A stretch of DNA of 64,000 nucleotides, from assembly GCA_027924645.1 (NCBI GenBank), contig BSBN01001482.1, forward strand, positions 10,062,001 to 10,126,000, read 5' to 3'. The stretch is from Cunninghamia lanceolata. Lineage: Eukaryota; Streptophyta; Pinopsida; Cupressales; Cupressaceae. Of the stretch, positions 13,501 through 24,064 are shown piece after piece; the first letter of the stretch is position 1; each line of letters opens with the position of its first letter. The notes beneath the pieces are model-generated. The model did no database searches and was not told where the DNA came from. It saw only the letters and a program-made list of their open reading frames with translations. The position numbers and the translations under genes are program-made.

Positions 13501-13914
13501 GAAAGAGTTTAACCTAGTTACTATTTTGGTAACATCTTTTGTAATCTTAAATGGTTTCATTAGCCACATGAACTCATCATGTATTCGGCTTAGGATGTAT
13601 CAAACCCATCCATTTTCATCAAAAGATGGAATTTCAATCATTTGCAGAAAATGCTTTCTTTCAAGGGCTTCAAATTCAGGTCTTAGTTGATAATTGTCAT
13701 CTTTCAGATGGTTATTAAACAACTCTGTCAGTTTCTGATTTCCAAATTCTTCTATACTGCAATGAATGTATGCCCTAATGTCTTCAACATGCAAAACCCC
13801 ATACGGAAGACTCGAGAAGGCACCAAGCGGCTCGACTTTAATAGATTTATAGGGATGCTTCTTGAATTTAGGACAGGGCCTCTCAGTGACATCAACAAGT
13901 AAAGGTGTAGCCAT
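10534..13914 (-). pseudogene. ORF2 of the large-ORF2 element, unrecognised protein, decayed
   Basis: This is a protein of about 1,127 codons that I do not recognise. It is homologous throughout to 45296-48486. The ATG at 13914 starts an N-terminal block (about 105 aa) with KFKKHPYK, PLGAFSS, GVLHVED and IEEFG. A second block (13422-12754) has KFDKRAMTI, YKIYHSSRENSV and ICFMVDIDQCL. A lysine-rich linker, a third block (12334-11711) with MNKLMLGETEE, an acidic region and a C-terminal helical region to 10534 follow. Several stops and frameshifts break it. Two stops, TGA after WV (13600-13602) and TAG after VELR (12754-12756), fall at the same codons as stops in the other copy. No enzymatic motif is visible; a structural or nucleic-acid-binding role is only a guess. 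Confidence 0.75.
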
Positions 13915-14355
13915 TTACAGAGATTAAGAACTCAAGAAGTTTCACAGAATATATAAATACCTTGTTCCACAGATTAGGGTTTTTCTTTGAAATCCTCTTC
14001 ATGCTTCAATTTTTGGGAATTCTCATCTCTGAACTTGTTCACTTCTCCTCTTCTTGCTTTCTTCTAATGCAAAGTGATCTAAGTGAGGAATGAATGATCT
14101 TTTATGTTCCGCGACACCTAATTTGTCTTTGTAATAAATGCTCTACCCTAATACATTTAGTTTCTTTATCTGTTGAATAGTTTCATATAAATTACTCCAC
14201 AATTTGTCATATCTACCTTTTTCTTCTGGAAATCCTTCCAAATGATCTGAAACAATTCAAAATACCTTTTCTCATTGTTCCATAATTAGGCACTTAACTA
14301 CTGGCTAGGGGAATTCGATTTACAAAGCTGCTCCCCCTAAGCCAAAGCTCCTAAT

Positions 14356-15592
14356 TTAATTCCCTGAGGAATTATTTGCATTGGATTCCGGTGTGGACCC
14401 ATCATTATGGTTCACAGTTGCTTTCTTCACCCATGTCTCACTTGTTTTATTCTGGATCTCATTCTCTTCAATTTTTCTTTTGCCTTTGTCTTGTCTCTGC
14501 TCATCTAGTTTTTTGTTTATCGAACCACTTCCTTCATTGATCCTACTTCTGCAGAATCTTGCAAAATGACCGGATTGGTTACAATGGAAGCATACAACAT
14601 TCCTTTTCCCATTTGATTGATTTCCTTTTGATCTGCTTTGATTTGCCATATGTCCAAATCTATTGCATGCAAAACATTTTCCACTGAAAGATTTCCTATT
14701 TCCTCTATTTGAAGAGTCATTCATTATCATACTTCTACATTCATTGTATTTATGACTATACCTCTCACAATTGAAGCATTATCTGGAGAAGGATGGATTA
14801 TTTTAATTTACCCTACTTCTACATTGAGTGGCTTTATGACCAAATTTATTTCACTTGAAACAATTTCCATTGAAAGATGGATACCTTTGAGCATTAGGTT
14901 GTCTTATCGAAGGTCTTCTAGGTCTGTTTCTCTCATTCCTTGGTTGAAAGTTTCTTTGACCAAATCCAGAGCTTTCACCTTTTTCATATCCAAGACCATG
15001 CTTGTCTTCAACCCCTATTTGACCCTCAAGTATTGCTTCAAGTTTAGCAGCTTATCTTGAACTTTTCCTTGTATTCATTTGCAACTTCTAGATCATGTCT
15101 GAGGATGACAATTTGCCTTTCAAGATCTATTTCATTGTCTTTGCTTTCCTATAAATCAGATTTCAGATGTCCAGCAATACTATCCAATCTATAGCATTCA
15201 TCAGTTCTCTCTCTTAGAGTTTGATTTAAATCTTCTTCAGTCTTCTTCCTTTGCTCAATTTCTTTGGTAAACCTTATTACTCCAGATTCCATCTCAACTC
15301 TTAGAACATCAACTTCTTTTGATAGCTTATCACACTCCTTTTTTTTTTCTTCCAAGGCTTCATTCATGCTATTTTCTTCAGATAAATTGGATAATTGCAG
15401 AATCAGCTCCTTATTCCTTCCCAAGGATTTCTTCAATTTATATTTTAATATCTCAATGGTATCATCAACATCCTTGATTTCATCTTTCAAATTATATATT
15501 TCTGCTTTGGACTGATCAAGATCTTTTAGAGCCAACTGAAGTTGTTCCTTAAGTGAACCCATTGAAAAATTTCTTCCAAGATCTTTCCTCAA
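14356..15592 (-). pseudogene. ORF1 of the minus-strand large-ORF2 element: coiled coil plus CCHC knuckles
   Basis: Gag-like by architecture. The N-terminal 147 residues (15592-15149) are a long charged heptad-rich helix (for example KEQLQLALKDLDQSK). The C-terminal part carries zinc knuckles, of which CFACNRFGHMANQ (last Cys changed to Ser) and CFHCNQSGHFARFC are clear near 14570-14680. The tail ends at 14356. It aligns with 43479-44660 in the plus-strand copy. Frameshifts and stops lie between the two halves. Multimerisation by the coiled coil and RNA binding by the knuckles are inferred from architecture. Confidence 0.75.
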
Positions 15593-15615
15593 GCTGTTAA
15601 GCTCCTTTAAAGGAA

Positions 15616-15633
15616 CCTTGCTCTGATACTAAT
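15616..15633 (-). other. Primer-binding site, initiator-Met tRNA type
   Basis: The minus-strand sequence ATTAGTATCAGAGCAAGG sits directly inside the 5' LTR. It resembles the plant initiator-tRNA-Met PBS (TGGTATCAGAGC) with one change. The duplicate unit has ATTGGTATTAGAGCAAGG at 9174-9191. Confidence 0.8.
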
Positions 15634-16735
15634 TATTGAATTAGGTCCAAACAACTCAAAGGAGGGGGGGGGGGGGGTGAATCAGTTGTCACACAATTTC
15701 TTTCTCTTAATCATCTTTTATAACTTATAATCAAAATATTTCAGCATTAATCAATTTCACATGAGCAGAAATGAAAATAGTACACTTGACACCAAGATTT
15801 TTGACGTGGAAACTTGGTTAAGGGAAAAACCACGGTGGGGTTAACCCACAAATATCAATACCCTATTAAAAGTATTTTACAAATGAGAATGCACATGCAT
15901 TCGGGCTCACTGCCCAGAGCTCACTGCTTAAAAAGGAAGCTAAGTACCTAGAGAAATATTACAATAGAATAATAGAGATCTAAACTGATTAAAAGCATCT
16001 ACTTATGCAAGAAGTTCAGTTCTGGTTAAGTACAAAAACTGATCTTACACATTTCATCTTTGCTCTGCTCTTCTTACTATTTTGCCTTCATTCACACTTT
16101 AGATTTCTTCTCTTCTCACATACGTCTTGTTCACACATTCACACACACTAAATCATCCACTTACATCAGCTATATATATCCACAACATGATTTCCAATCA
16201 TTCTATCAGTTAGCTTCATTAACACTTAGAACTTTTATGAAGCTCTGCTCTATCGGCTAGATCTATGGAAAACTTAAGGTGCAGACCAAAACATGCCCTT
16301 GGAAATCATTACTCATGTTGTCCACTATCACTAATCATCACAACTTGTCCAACAAGAAACTTTTTTACATCCAGAGCCAAGGTCTTCTGCAGGGTCTACC
16401 TGTTCTTCTTTTGTCTGCTCTATCATATTGCAACCTGGTACTCAGATGCTAATATATTTTGAATCCATCATCACCGGAGGACAAAACTCTAGATTTAGAG
16501 TGTCTTTACAATTCTATCAACTACCTTAGATCCGTAGCAAACCATGCCTTTCCACTGGAGAGATCTGGATGAAGATACCAGACTCTATTACTGCTCTGTT
16601 CTTTACTGCCCGGACTTAGACAAATTCTGATTCTGACTTTCGGTATGAACAACTTGTGTTATGTGGATATTTGGGATGATGTTAGTTTCCATCAATGACA
16701 ACACTTATCAAGTAAAGTAGTGTCTCTTGCCAACA
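15634..16735 (-). repeat. 5' LTR of the minus-strand large-ORF2 element (1,102 bp)
   Basis: On the minus strand it starts TGTTGGCAAGAGACACTAC at 16735 and ends TTCAATA at 15634, where CA has become TA. It carries an extended C/G homopolymer (14 G on the plus strand near 15664-15677), longer than in sister LTRs. It abuts gypsy sequence at 16736. Confidence 0.88.
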
Positions 16736-17256
16736 AGATAAGGACCTGAGCACCACCTAAAGTTTTTGTAATCTGGTTGGACTTCTCTACTACTAGGGAA
16801 GAATTGGGAAGGTCTACTTGCAAGCTTCCTTTGAACACTATGGGTTTGAATACTGACTTTGTTTAGACCTAACATGTCGACTCATTAAGACTTGGATCAG
16901 TGTAAAGCTAAGAGCTAAGCTTTGATTAGAATTACTGGGAATGAAGGGGGATGATGGAAATTGTGAAAAATGAGGAATCTCTAGGTCCTGAACGGATGAC
17001 GTATATCTAGGCAACATTAGACTCCTTACTAAAGGGAAAATAGTATAAGAACAAGTCATGAATTGTAATGTAGGATAAACAAAATGAAACCCAAATGCAA
17101 GAAACAAATTATTTTTGACACTTTTGAGTTTTACAATTTTTTTGTATTTTTATGTATTATGATGTTTTGAGATGCTAAAACCTCCTTCCATAATGCACAA
17201 AAGGTAGTATTTTTTTTACATCTTCCTTAGCTATGTGTGGACTTATCCAATTTGGT

Positions 17257-17508
17257 CTAAACTTCACTTAAAACTCTTTGCAAGGAAACTCGAAGACTTG
17301 GTGCAAAAATGTCTTTGTATTCAGTGAGGACTTTTGTGTACTCACATGTTTCATTGTTTGATGATTTGCCCCCTAGCTTTATCGTCTTTTGTTCTTGTTG
17401 AGTTCCCATGTTTGTTTTGAGAGTTTGAAGGGCAAATGATGTTGGTGTTGACTCTCCTAGTTTCTGTGTGGATTCTAGTTCTTCTTCTTCAGTAATGGTT
17501 TCAACCAT
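17257..17508 (-). pseudogene. Gypsy pol remnant, region just before RT
   Basis: An 83-residue ORF ends with YTKVLTEYKDIFAPS, resembling the conserved 'LL.EYKDVFA' stretch that precedes RT in plant gypsy polyproteins. It stops at 17257 and no RT core follows. It lies downstream of and colinear with the gag-protease ORF. Confidence 0.55.
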
Positions 17509-17658
17509 AGGGATGTTTATGTCAAGTTAAATAAGAATGGCCACTAAGTGGAATGGAGCATAAGACTTTGTTGAGTTTGGATCAAAGAGGAATTCTCTCG
17601 TTGCCCCCTTTCCTATACATTTTAAGGTCTTGTCTATGTTTTCAATTTGTTTTGATGT

Positions 17659-19521
17659 CTATCTTTTTTCAAAAGTGTTGATTTTTGGGTCACTAGTGGT
17701 TTCCATGGTCTTTCCCTTATTTTTGACTTGTTGAACTCTATAATGGCTAAAAGGATCAAGATCTCCTTTGATGATGTGGGTTTGTCCCATATGCAAGAAA
17801 TTAATTTCTTGAAATAATGTGGAGGGAATGGCTGTCATCCTATGGATCCAAGGTCTTCCTAGGATCATGTTGTAAGTGGTTTCTTCATTAATGACATAAA
17901 ATTCAATTGGAAGGGTTTTGGGACCCAATGTGATTTGAAGATTGACCTTGCCCATGGTTTGAATGTTTGGGTTATCATGAATTCTAAGGATGGAAATTTG
18001 TTTTGTGATTTGTGTCTCATCGTAACCCATTCTTTGAAGAAGAAAAAAGGAGACTATGTTGATTGCAGACCCATCATTGATCATTACAAATTTAATGGAA
18101 CAATCTTGGATTTGGACTATTAGATGGAGGGGGATGTCACCTTGTTTGGCTATGTCATTGTCTGAGGGTAACTTTTCAAAATCAAATGTTGAAGAAGAAC
18201 ACTTTTCACTTGGAGTGTTTTGAACTTGATGGCCTAGATCTAAGGCTTTGAGGAGAGCATTCTTGTGTGTAGGAGAACTCTTGATAAGCTCTAGCATGTG
18301 AGAAAAATTTGAATTGTTGGTGTCATCTAGTTGTTCTGGTCCTTGTATTACACAACTTTTTTTATATTTATCTAGTTCCGCAAGGCCTAAGGTGTTTTGA
18401 TCAAAGCTATTGGGACTAAGCTCTTCATCTTGTGAGAATGTGTCCATGAATGACTTTTGTTGACGTCTTGGGAGGTTTGATATGAAGCAATGATACCCCC
18501 GACATGACTTGATCTCATGCCCCCTTCTTTTATGAAATGAGCAATATTTATCATGATTGTGATCTCGAGGTTTACGATGATTGTTGTATGACTTCTTGTT
18601 GATTCTCAACGGATAGTTGTTGGCATTTTCATTCCCCAAATTTGTATGACTATTGTAGTCATAATTGTGGTTCCCTAATGGTGAAGTGTTTGTTGACCCA
18701 TCTATGTCTTGATCATTTGTCCAAGATTTGTTATTTGTATCATGGTTTATCAACCTTCCATTAGAATCATACTCCCTTCTTTCACTATCAATAGAGGCTT
18801 GGTCAATTCTAAGGGCACTTTCAAGTGCTTCTTTGTATGATTTGTAAGGGAATTTTTGGACTTGTTCTCGCATGTCATTGTTGAGAGCATGTAAGAAGAG
18901 ATCACAAAGTTCTCTATAATCCATGTTTAGTGCGCTATTTGAAGGATAGAGAACTTGTGTCCATCGTGTGACAAAATGTGCAACTGACTCATTGGCTTCT
19001 TGTTTGATTGTTAAAAATTCTTGTATTCCTGTCTTGACCAATTTTTTTATGTCAAAGGCAGCCACAAATTGATCAATGAGTTGCCTAAAAGAGTGGATTG
19101 ATGCTTCTAGAAGTCGATAGTACCAATCTAGAGTGATACCCTCTAAAGTTTTTGGGAAAATCTTTGCTACCACCCCATCCCAAGGAAGGAGTTCTCGCAC
19201 TACCATGATGTAAGCCTTTATATGAGAGTTGGGATCACCCTCTCCCTTAAATTTTGGAAGCTCAGGGAGAGGCTGTGGTAATATTGGCTGAGGAATGTTG
19301 TAGTCAAGAGGCTCCTTTAAATACTTGAGGTATGTTCCAAGGAGGGAGTTACGTGTAGAGGATTTTATTTCTCCAAACATTGTCCCTTCAAGTTGAGCTT
19401 GTTGTGTTTGTTGAAAGGGTATGCTAGATTGTTGATATCCTAAAAATTTTGGATGACTAGATCGTGTCATGTTTAAGTTTTGAAGATTGGGTGGGATTAT
19501 TTGTGGTTGATCTTGTGTCAT
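17659..19521 (-). CDS. Gypsy gag-protease ORF, 620 aa, open
   Basis: Structural gag protein fused to a retropepsin-like domain. Residues about 85-260 are a retrotransposon-gag domain (LPKFKGEGDPNSHI, TLEGITLDWYYRLL). A zinc-finger-like CSFHKRRGHEIKSC lies near residue 330. The protease region is about residues 455-580, with VMINDGSAINI and ILGRPWIH. Aligned with the usual 'vlIDNGSa.N', the catalytic Asp position reads Asn (MIN-DGS), so activity is doubtful. The frame is uninterrupted for 1.86 kb, unlike most elements here. It is an element gene, not a host gene. Confidence 0.8.
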   Translation of the reverse strand: MTQDQPQIIPPNLQNLNMTRSSHPKFLGYQQSSIPFQQTQQAQLEGTMFGEIKSSTRNSLLGTYLKYLKEPLDYNIPQPILPQPLPELPKFKGEGDPNSHIKAYIMVVRELLPWDGVVAKIFPKTLEGITLDWYYRLLEASIHSFRQLIDQFVAAFDIKKLVKTGIQEFLTIKQEANESVAHFVTRWTQVLYPSNSALNMDYRELCDLFLHALNNDMREQVQKFPYKSYKEALESALRIDQASIDSERREYDSNGRLINHDTNNKSWTNDQDIDGSTNTSPLGNHNYDYNSHTNLGNENANNYPLRINKKSYNNHRKPRDHNHDKYCSFHKRRGHEIKSCRGYHCFISNLPRRQQKSFMDTFSQDEELSPNSFDQNTLGLAELDKYKKSCVIQGPEQLDDTNNSNFSHMLELIKSSPTHKNALLKALDLGHQVQNTPSEKCSSSTFDFEKLPSDNDIAKQGDIPLHLIVQIQDCSIKFVMINDGSAINIVSFFLLQRMGYDETQITKQISILRIHDNPNIQTMGKVNLQITLGPKTLPIEFYVINEETTYNMILGRPWIHRMTAIPSTLFQEINFLHMGQTHIIKGDLDPFSHYRVQQVKNKGKTMETTSDPKINTFEKR

Positions 19522-19785
19522 AGGAATCCCACCTATTTGATAGAGACTTGTTGTTTTGGATTGTGAGGGAAAGGGATGCCTGAATGTTTCATGGAAGTTT
19601 AGATGAGGGGGAAGTTTTGTTCCCCCTTGGTTTCATTCCATCTTATGAATGAAAGGATTTTCCTATGCCATAGGTTTTTCCTCAATTTTGTTTTGGCAAT
19701 TTTGTTCAACCCTCCTAGCATCGAGGGTCTCGATTCGTTGGACCAAACTTTCTATAAGGTCTGTGAGTGAGGCTTCCTCCTTTCT

Positions 19786-20295
19786 TTAAGTTTTACAACC
19801 TTGAGATGGATTGCTTTGCATTGGGGTTTGATTAGCCCCACTTGTTCCTTTTGATGATATTTGACATGTTATGAGTCTTTTATCATGATGTGCCGCATGG
19901 AGGGGTTTCTGTGCCCCCCAAGCTTCTTGTAAGCTTTTCTTTTGATAGCTCACCTCATTGTCCATTTGGGTGGCCATTTTCATATCACTTGTTATGGGTT
20001 GATCTTGTTGATGGATCTTAGACTGAACACTCACTTGGCATGTTTTGATTTGGTCAATGTTGTGGGGATCTTGTTGGATCTCCTTTGAGTCTTTTGAGTT
20101 TGATTGATTTGAGATTGAAGCTATTGGATCTAAACATGTGCTAATTTCATTGGAGGGGAAATTCCCTTGATCTTTGTGTGATTTTGTCCTAGTTTTGGGG
20201 TGTAGGAAACACCACAAAATGATTAAAATGAAGATGGACATGAAAGATGAGTGTGTAATGAAAGAAGCACATGGTAATGCAAAAGATCCCTTCAA
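19786..20295 (-). CDS. ORF in gypsy leader, 169 aa, unrecognised
   Basis: An open frame lies between the LTR end and the gag-protease ORF. The first 35 residues include a hydrophobic segment (SFMSIFILIILWCFL) followed by a polar, Q/S/K-rich tail. There is no second copy in the window to test conservation. It may be an upstream gag portion or a chance ORF in the leader. Confidence 0.3.
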   Translation of the reverse strand: MKGSFALPCASFITHSSFMSIFILIILWCFLHPKTRTKSHKDQGNFPSNEISTCLDPIASISNQSNSKDSKEIQQDPHNIDQIKTCQVSVQSKIHQQDQPITSDMKMATQMDNEVSYQKKSLQEAWGAQKPLHAAHHDKRLITCQISSKGTSGANQTPMQSNPSQGCKT

Positions 20296-21063
20296 AAGTT
20301 TTTGTTCTTCATGTCAGGTTGACCAAAATATGTATGCTTGAAATCGTGACTCAGTTGCCTGGAGGTTATCGGGTCGGATCTTGGCACGCACACTGACCCT
20401 TTCCCTCCTTGCCACAGGGTGATCTACCATGTCACTCTCACTCACATGGAATTAGCCAATCGAGAGGAGGCGAGACACGATGGGGGTTTGGCTCATTGGA
20501 GAGATGGACTTCGTGAAAGGGGGTCGGCAAGTTCTGTGGCCTTTGTTGTTGTGTGTTTTGTTGTATGTTTGGTTTAATTGTTGTGGTGTTTGAGATAACC
20601 CTATGACCCAAAGGGTCACTAGTCTCTCTTCTTCTATTTGGATTCCTTGAATTCCACCTTTTTATGGGCAAATGGTTGTTCTCGTTGATGGTTTCTCTTG
20701 TTTCTATGTCTCTGAGAAATGCTCTGTGTAATTGTAATTGCCTAGTTTCCTCAATCAACAAGAGAACAAATGGGTCCTCTTGTGGTGGAATGTGTGTTTG
20801 TTGTTGTGGTCGTAGATGGATCTCCTCGATCTCGTCTTGGATAGCTCTCACCCACTCTCCCCTCACTCCTAAACACATGCGTGAATCAGGATAGAGGAAG
20901 TCATGTGATTGCTAACTCCAACCAGATCTAGGGTTTTGACCTAGGGTTTGTTGACCTAGGGTTTGACTTTGTTTGTACCTTGTGATGAAATCAAGGGTTT
21001 GTTTAAGGTCTCTTGAACCGTGTTTACCTCGTGATGGAATCGAGGGTTTTCGATGTTGTCTAC

Positions 21064-22300
21064 TATTTAGGGAAAAATTGGATTTGTTAATATTTTAGTT
21101 TTTAAACATTTAAATCTGACTTTCCACTATACCTTCAAGGATCTAGGGTTGAGTGACGAGCACTATCATACCCTATGCCATTTACAAATGTAAGGAAACT
21201 TGGATTTTTAATTATTAATTTTCCTTCTCTTATGCCCAATTAACCATTAAAACACTAATTATGCAAATACGATAATAAATTGATGAATGACAGAAAAAGC
21301 TCTTGCAAACAGGAGTAAAATATGAAATTAGAGAATACCTATTTTCGATGTTCCGAAGTGGAATAGTCAGGGACACTAGAGCGGGCACCCAAGTCCAAGG
21401 TATCAGTTTCTTCACAGGATCCAGACCTCCTTCTGACACTGATCATCCTTGTAACTTCTATTTCCTGAAACTTGGATGCGGAGGACACTAGAGTGAGCGC
21501 CCAAGTCCTGGAATTGCTCCTGTGTCCTACTTTTCTTCAGATCTTTTTATCCTTGATGCCTACAACTCCACTTTTCTCAAATGTGACACATGTAACCTGC
21601 AATCACAAGACTTGGTTTGGGGTTGTTGTGTTTAGAGGCTTGCCTCAGTCAAGCCCCAGAGGACACTTAAGTTTTCGAGCACAGTTGTCAGACAAAGAGT
21701 ACGTGCCCTTGTGAGGTAGAGGCAAAAACCAAAGGAATAAATGATGAAAACACAATATTATGTCACCTTGTAGTGAATCTCTCATGGAGGAAGAGGATCT
21801 TCATGCCATGAAGAAATTGATACTCAAATATGCAAATATCAACACACAAAACATACAAGTTTGCTCTTGCAACACAATAGAAGCCTTGAATCACCTTGAG
21901 AAAATAATAGCTTGCTTGTAATCTTCTAATTGAAATCTCTAGTTTACAAATGAATGCCTAAGCATGCTTATATATGCAACTACAAACACTCCTGCTAAGA
22001 TTTTGTAAATTCAAACTTACCGTGTCGGCAAAGGGACCTAATAATAGTCACAAACTGACACCCAAAAATTAGGGCTGCCCCAAAATAGGGTAGGACTAGG
22101 GCACGGGTGCCCATGTCCTCCCCCTATTTTGGGTAGGGTACAGCTCAAGGGGTCCACCTAGGCCCAATTTGCCATGGAACCTAGGTCTCATTCCATCGGG
22201 ATGTCAAAATATGAACTAAAATGCCCTAAATGCATACTAAAGACCCGGGAGCTAAACCTTATGAGGGAAAAGCCCCCAAGGGACATTTTCTGACATTACA
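21064..22300 (-). mobile_element. Solo LTR (1,237 bp) inside the gypsy LTR, TSD TCTAC
   Basis: The homologous LTR at 6155-7530 runs straight through GTTGTCTACTTTATATG. Here TCTAC is repeated at 21059-21063 and 22301-22305, with 1,237 bp between. On the minus strand the insert starts TGTAATGTCAGAAAATG, a start typical of plant LTRs, and ends CCCTAAATA (CA decayed to TA). A minus-strand TATATAA lies at 21968-21974. No internal genes remain, so it fits a solo LTR left by LTR-LTR recombination. Confidence 0.8.
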
Positions 22301-23104
22301 TCTACTTTATATGAATGCAAACTGAATGACATGCAATGCGTCTTTTTGGTATTTTTTAGAGTATTTTTTGGGAAGGAAAATGCTTCTAATCTATGCAAGA
22401 AATATGTATACAATCCTATATGTCTTTTCAAATGCAATGTGTAATCTATATGCCTTTTCAAATGCAATTTAATCTAATAAAAAGGAAAGATGCTTTTTCT
22501 AACAAAGTAGATCTAAGAATGCAAAAATGACTAATCTAGCATGCAACATCTAATCTATCAAGAAAAAAGCAAGTATGTTACTATTCCCAAGAGCAAGATG
22601 ATTGTCTAATTACTATGAAAGCAATAAAAGAACCTGAATAGATGAAGATTTGAAGACTCCACTATCCCTCAGTGATCCTTGTGTAGGCAACCTCGAATCC
22701 TTTTGTGACAGTAGTTGTTCCTCTCGATGACCAAATGACCTAAAGAAGCAAAAAGAAGCTTTTGTTAAGTTTGTGTGAGCTCGATGTGATCTTTGAATTG
22801 AGCACAATGGCTGAAAATTGAGCAGCGTGGTGTTGCTTGATTGAAATGAAGAAAATAAAAGGCACTTACATCCTGTATTGAGCATATGGATGCTAGGTTG
22901 GAGAGCAAACTTGGCAAGAGCTGGTGCACAATGAATTTGCCTCCCTGGAAGAGCTTTGAAGCTATTGAACAATGAAAGCTTTGAAGCTTTGAAGAAATAA
23001 AGAAAGAGGCTCAAGGGCCTGTGAAGAAACTTGAAAAAGCTTGTGAAGATGAGAAGAGTATTCTCCAACTTGCTCAACTTAGAAAATAATGAAGAGATGA
23101 AGGG

Positions 23105-23112
23105 TATTTATA
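23105..23112 (-). promoter_or_regulatory. TATA box of the gypsy 5' LTR
   Basis: The minus strand reads CCTATAAATACCC, a strong plant TATA context, placed between U3-like repeats and the region shared with the other LTR. Transcription would run toward the gag-protease ORF. Confidence 0.6.
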
Positions 23113-24064
23113 GGTTAGAAGAGGGGATGAGAGGTCGAATTGATTGAAAAGTTAACTCATTTGATTGATGAGTTAACACGAATAGATTAGGGAGTTAACA
23201 AGGTTGATTACCTAGTGAACTCAGCTGATTAGGGAGTGATGAAGCAATGATAGCTTATCACTGAAGAAGAAATGGAGGTGAGGGAATGCATGAGATTGAT
23301 TAGAGAGTTAATTTGAGAGCAAATAGAGCTAATTATGCATGTGTGGGTGCATGAAATAGTTAACTCTATATCAAGGATCAAAAATCATGCAAACAGAAAG
23401 AAAAATGGGAAAAAATAGAGCAAAAATGCAAGAGAAACTTCAATTTTTTCCGCAGGAGAAAAGACAATAGGGTCACCACTTTCTTCAGACAGGGCCACCC
23501 AGGGAGATCATGGGTCACCCAGGGAGATCCGGGGTGAAACAGGGTAGAATGTAGAAATCAGGGTGGCAAAAGGAAAAAGGGAGGAAAAGATGATTTTTGC
23601 ATCAAGAAACATGTCAATCATGAGGAAGAATCCAAATCTCCACTTGTGTCTGCAGGATCTCCTAGGGAGATCTGGGAATAATAGGGGGAGATTTCGATAG
23701 GAATGTTGAAACTGAAAACAAAAAGTGGGAGAGGGATCGGGGGACCTCTAGAAGGCTTCTATAAGGTGCACTAGGCGAAATACAAAGAGGAGAGGTGAAA
23801 ACTCACCTACAAGACACTCACAAGGCCTAGGATTAAGGTCAAAAGCTAGAAAATGCAAGTCGACAAGTGTCGCAACAAGAGTTGAAAACGGGGAAGGAGA
23901 AGAAGGAGAATTGACAAAGCAGAAACGACACAAAACAAGAAGAGATGACACATCGTCAAGAGGCCTGCTGCCCAAAGGATTTATTTTCACGCTTACATGT
24001 ACATGACAAGGATCTGACTCATCATAGGGGTCCTTGTGGAGGCAGTGCATGATTTTTTGTGCTT

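Larger units (their letters stand above)
7531..16735 (-). mobile_element. Large-ORF2 non-autonomous LTR element, LTR-interior-LTR-partial interior
   Basis: Read on the minus strand the order is LTR (16735-15634), PBS, ORF1, ORF2, PPT, LTR (10286-9192), PBS, then a second ORF1 region that stops at 7531. The second interior copies 13968-15633. No protease, integrase, RT or RNase H motif is present in the complete unit. A tandem LTR-interior-LTR-interior form is expected from LTR-LTR recombination between sister copies; the third LTR appears to have been lost at the 7530 junction. It lies inside the gypsy element. Confidence 0.85.
16736..23997 (-). mobile_element. Ty3/gypsy-type element, gag-protease with pol almost absent
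   Basis: The element reads on the minus strand: long 5' LTR (about 23997 to 20331), leader, gag-protease ORF, then a short remnant of the RT entry region. RT, RNase H and integrase are not found before the large-ORF2 element starts at 16735. The partial LTR at 6155-7530 is probably its 3' LTR, so the large-ORF2 element lies inside it and the pol region was deleted or never present. No TSD can be matched across the outer edges. Confidence 0.7.
20331..23997 (-). repeat. 5' LTR of the gypsy element (about 2.4 kb without the insertion)
   Basis: The 3' edge (minus strand) ends GCATACA at 20331, as in 6155. A TATAAATA box (minus) is at 23105-23112, and U3-like sequence lies above it with degenerate repeats around GATTAGGGAGTTAAC (23140-23240) and GGGTCACCCAGGGAGATC-like pairs (23505-23530). 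The start is placed at the minus-strand TGTAAGCG near 23997, tentatively. A 1,237-bp insertion interrupts it at 21064-22300. Open frames at 20438-20878 and 22613-23077 are inside this LTR and are not conserved in the other copy. Confidence 0.65.

Noticed and set aside
20438..20878. 146-aa minus-strand open frame that looks charged and protein-like
   Set aside because: It is within the gypsy LTR and the homologous stretch at 6240-6690 does not keep the frame.
22613..23077. 154-aa minus-strand open frame
   Set aside because: It starts just after the LTR TATA box in transcribed LTR sequence, has no family resemblance and is not kept in the other LTR.
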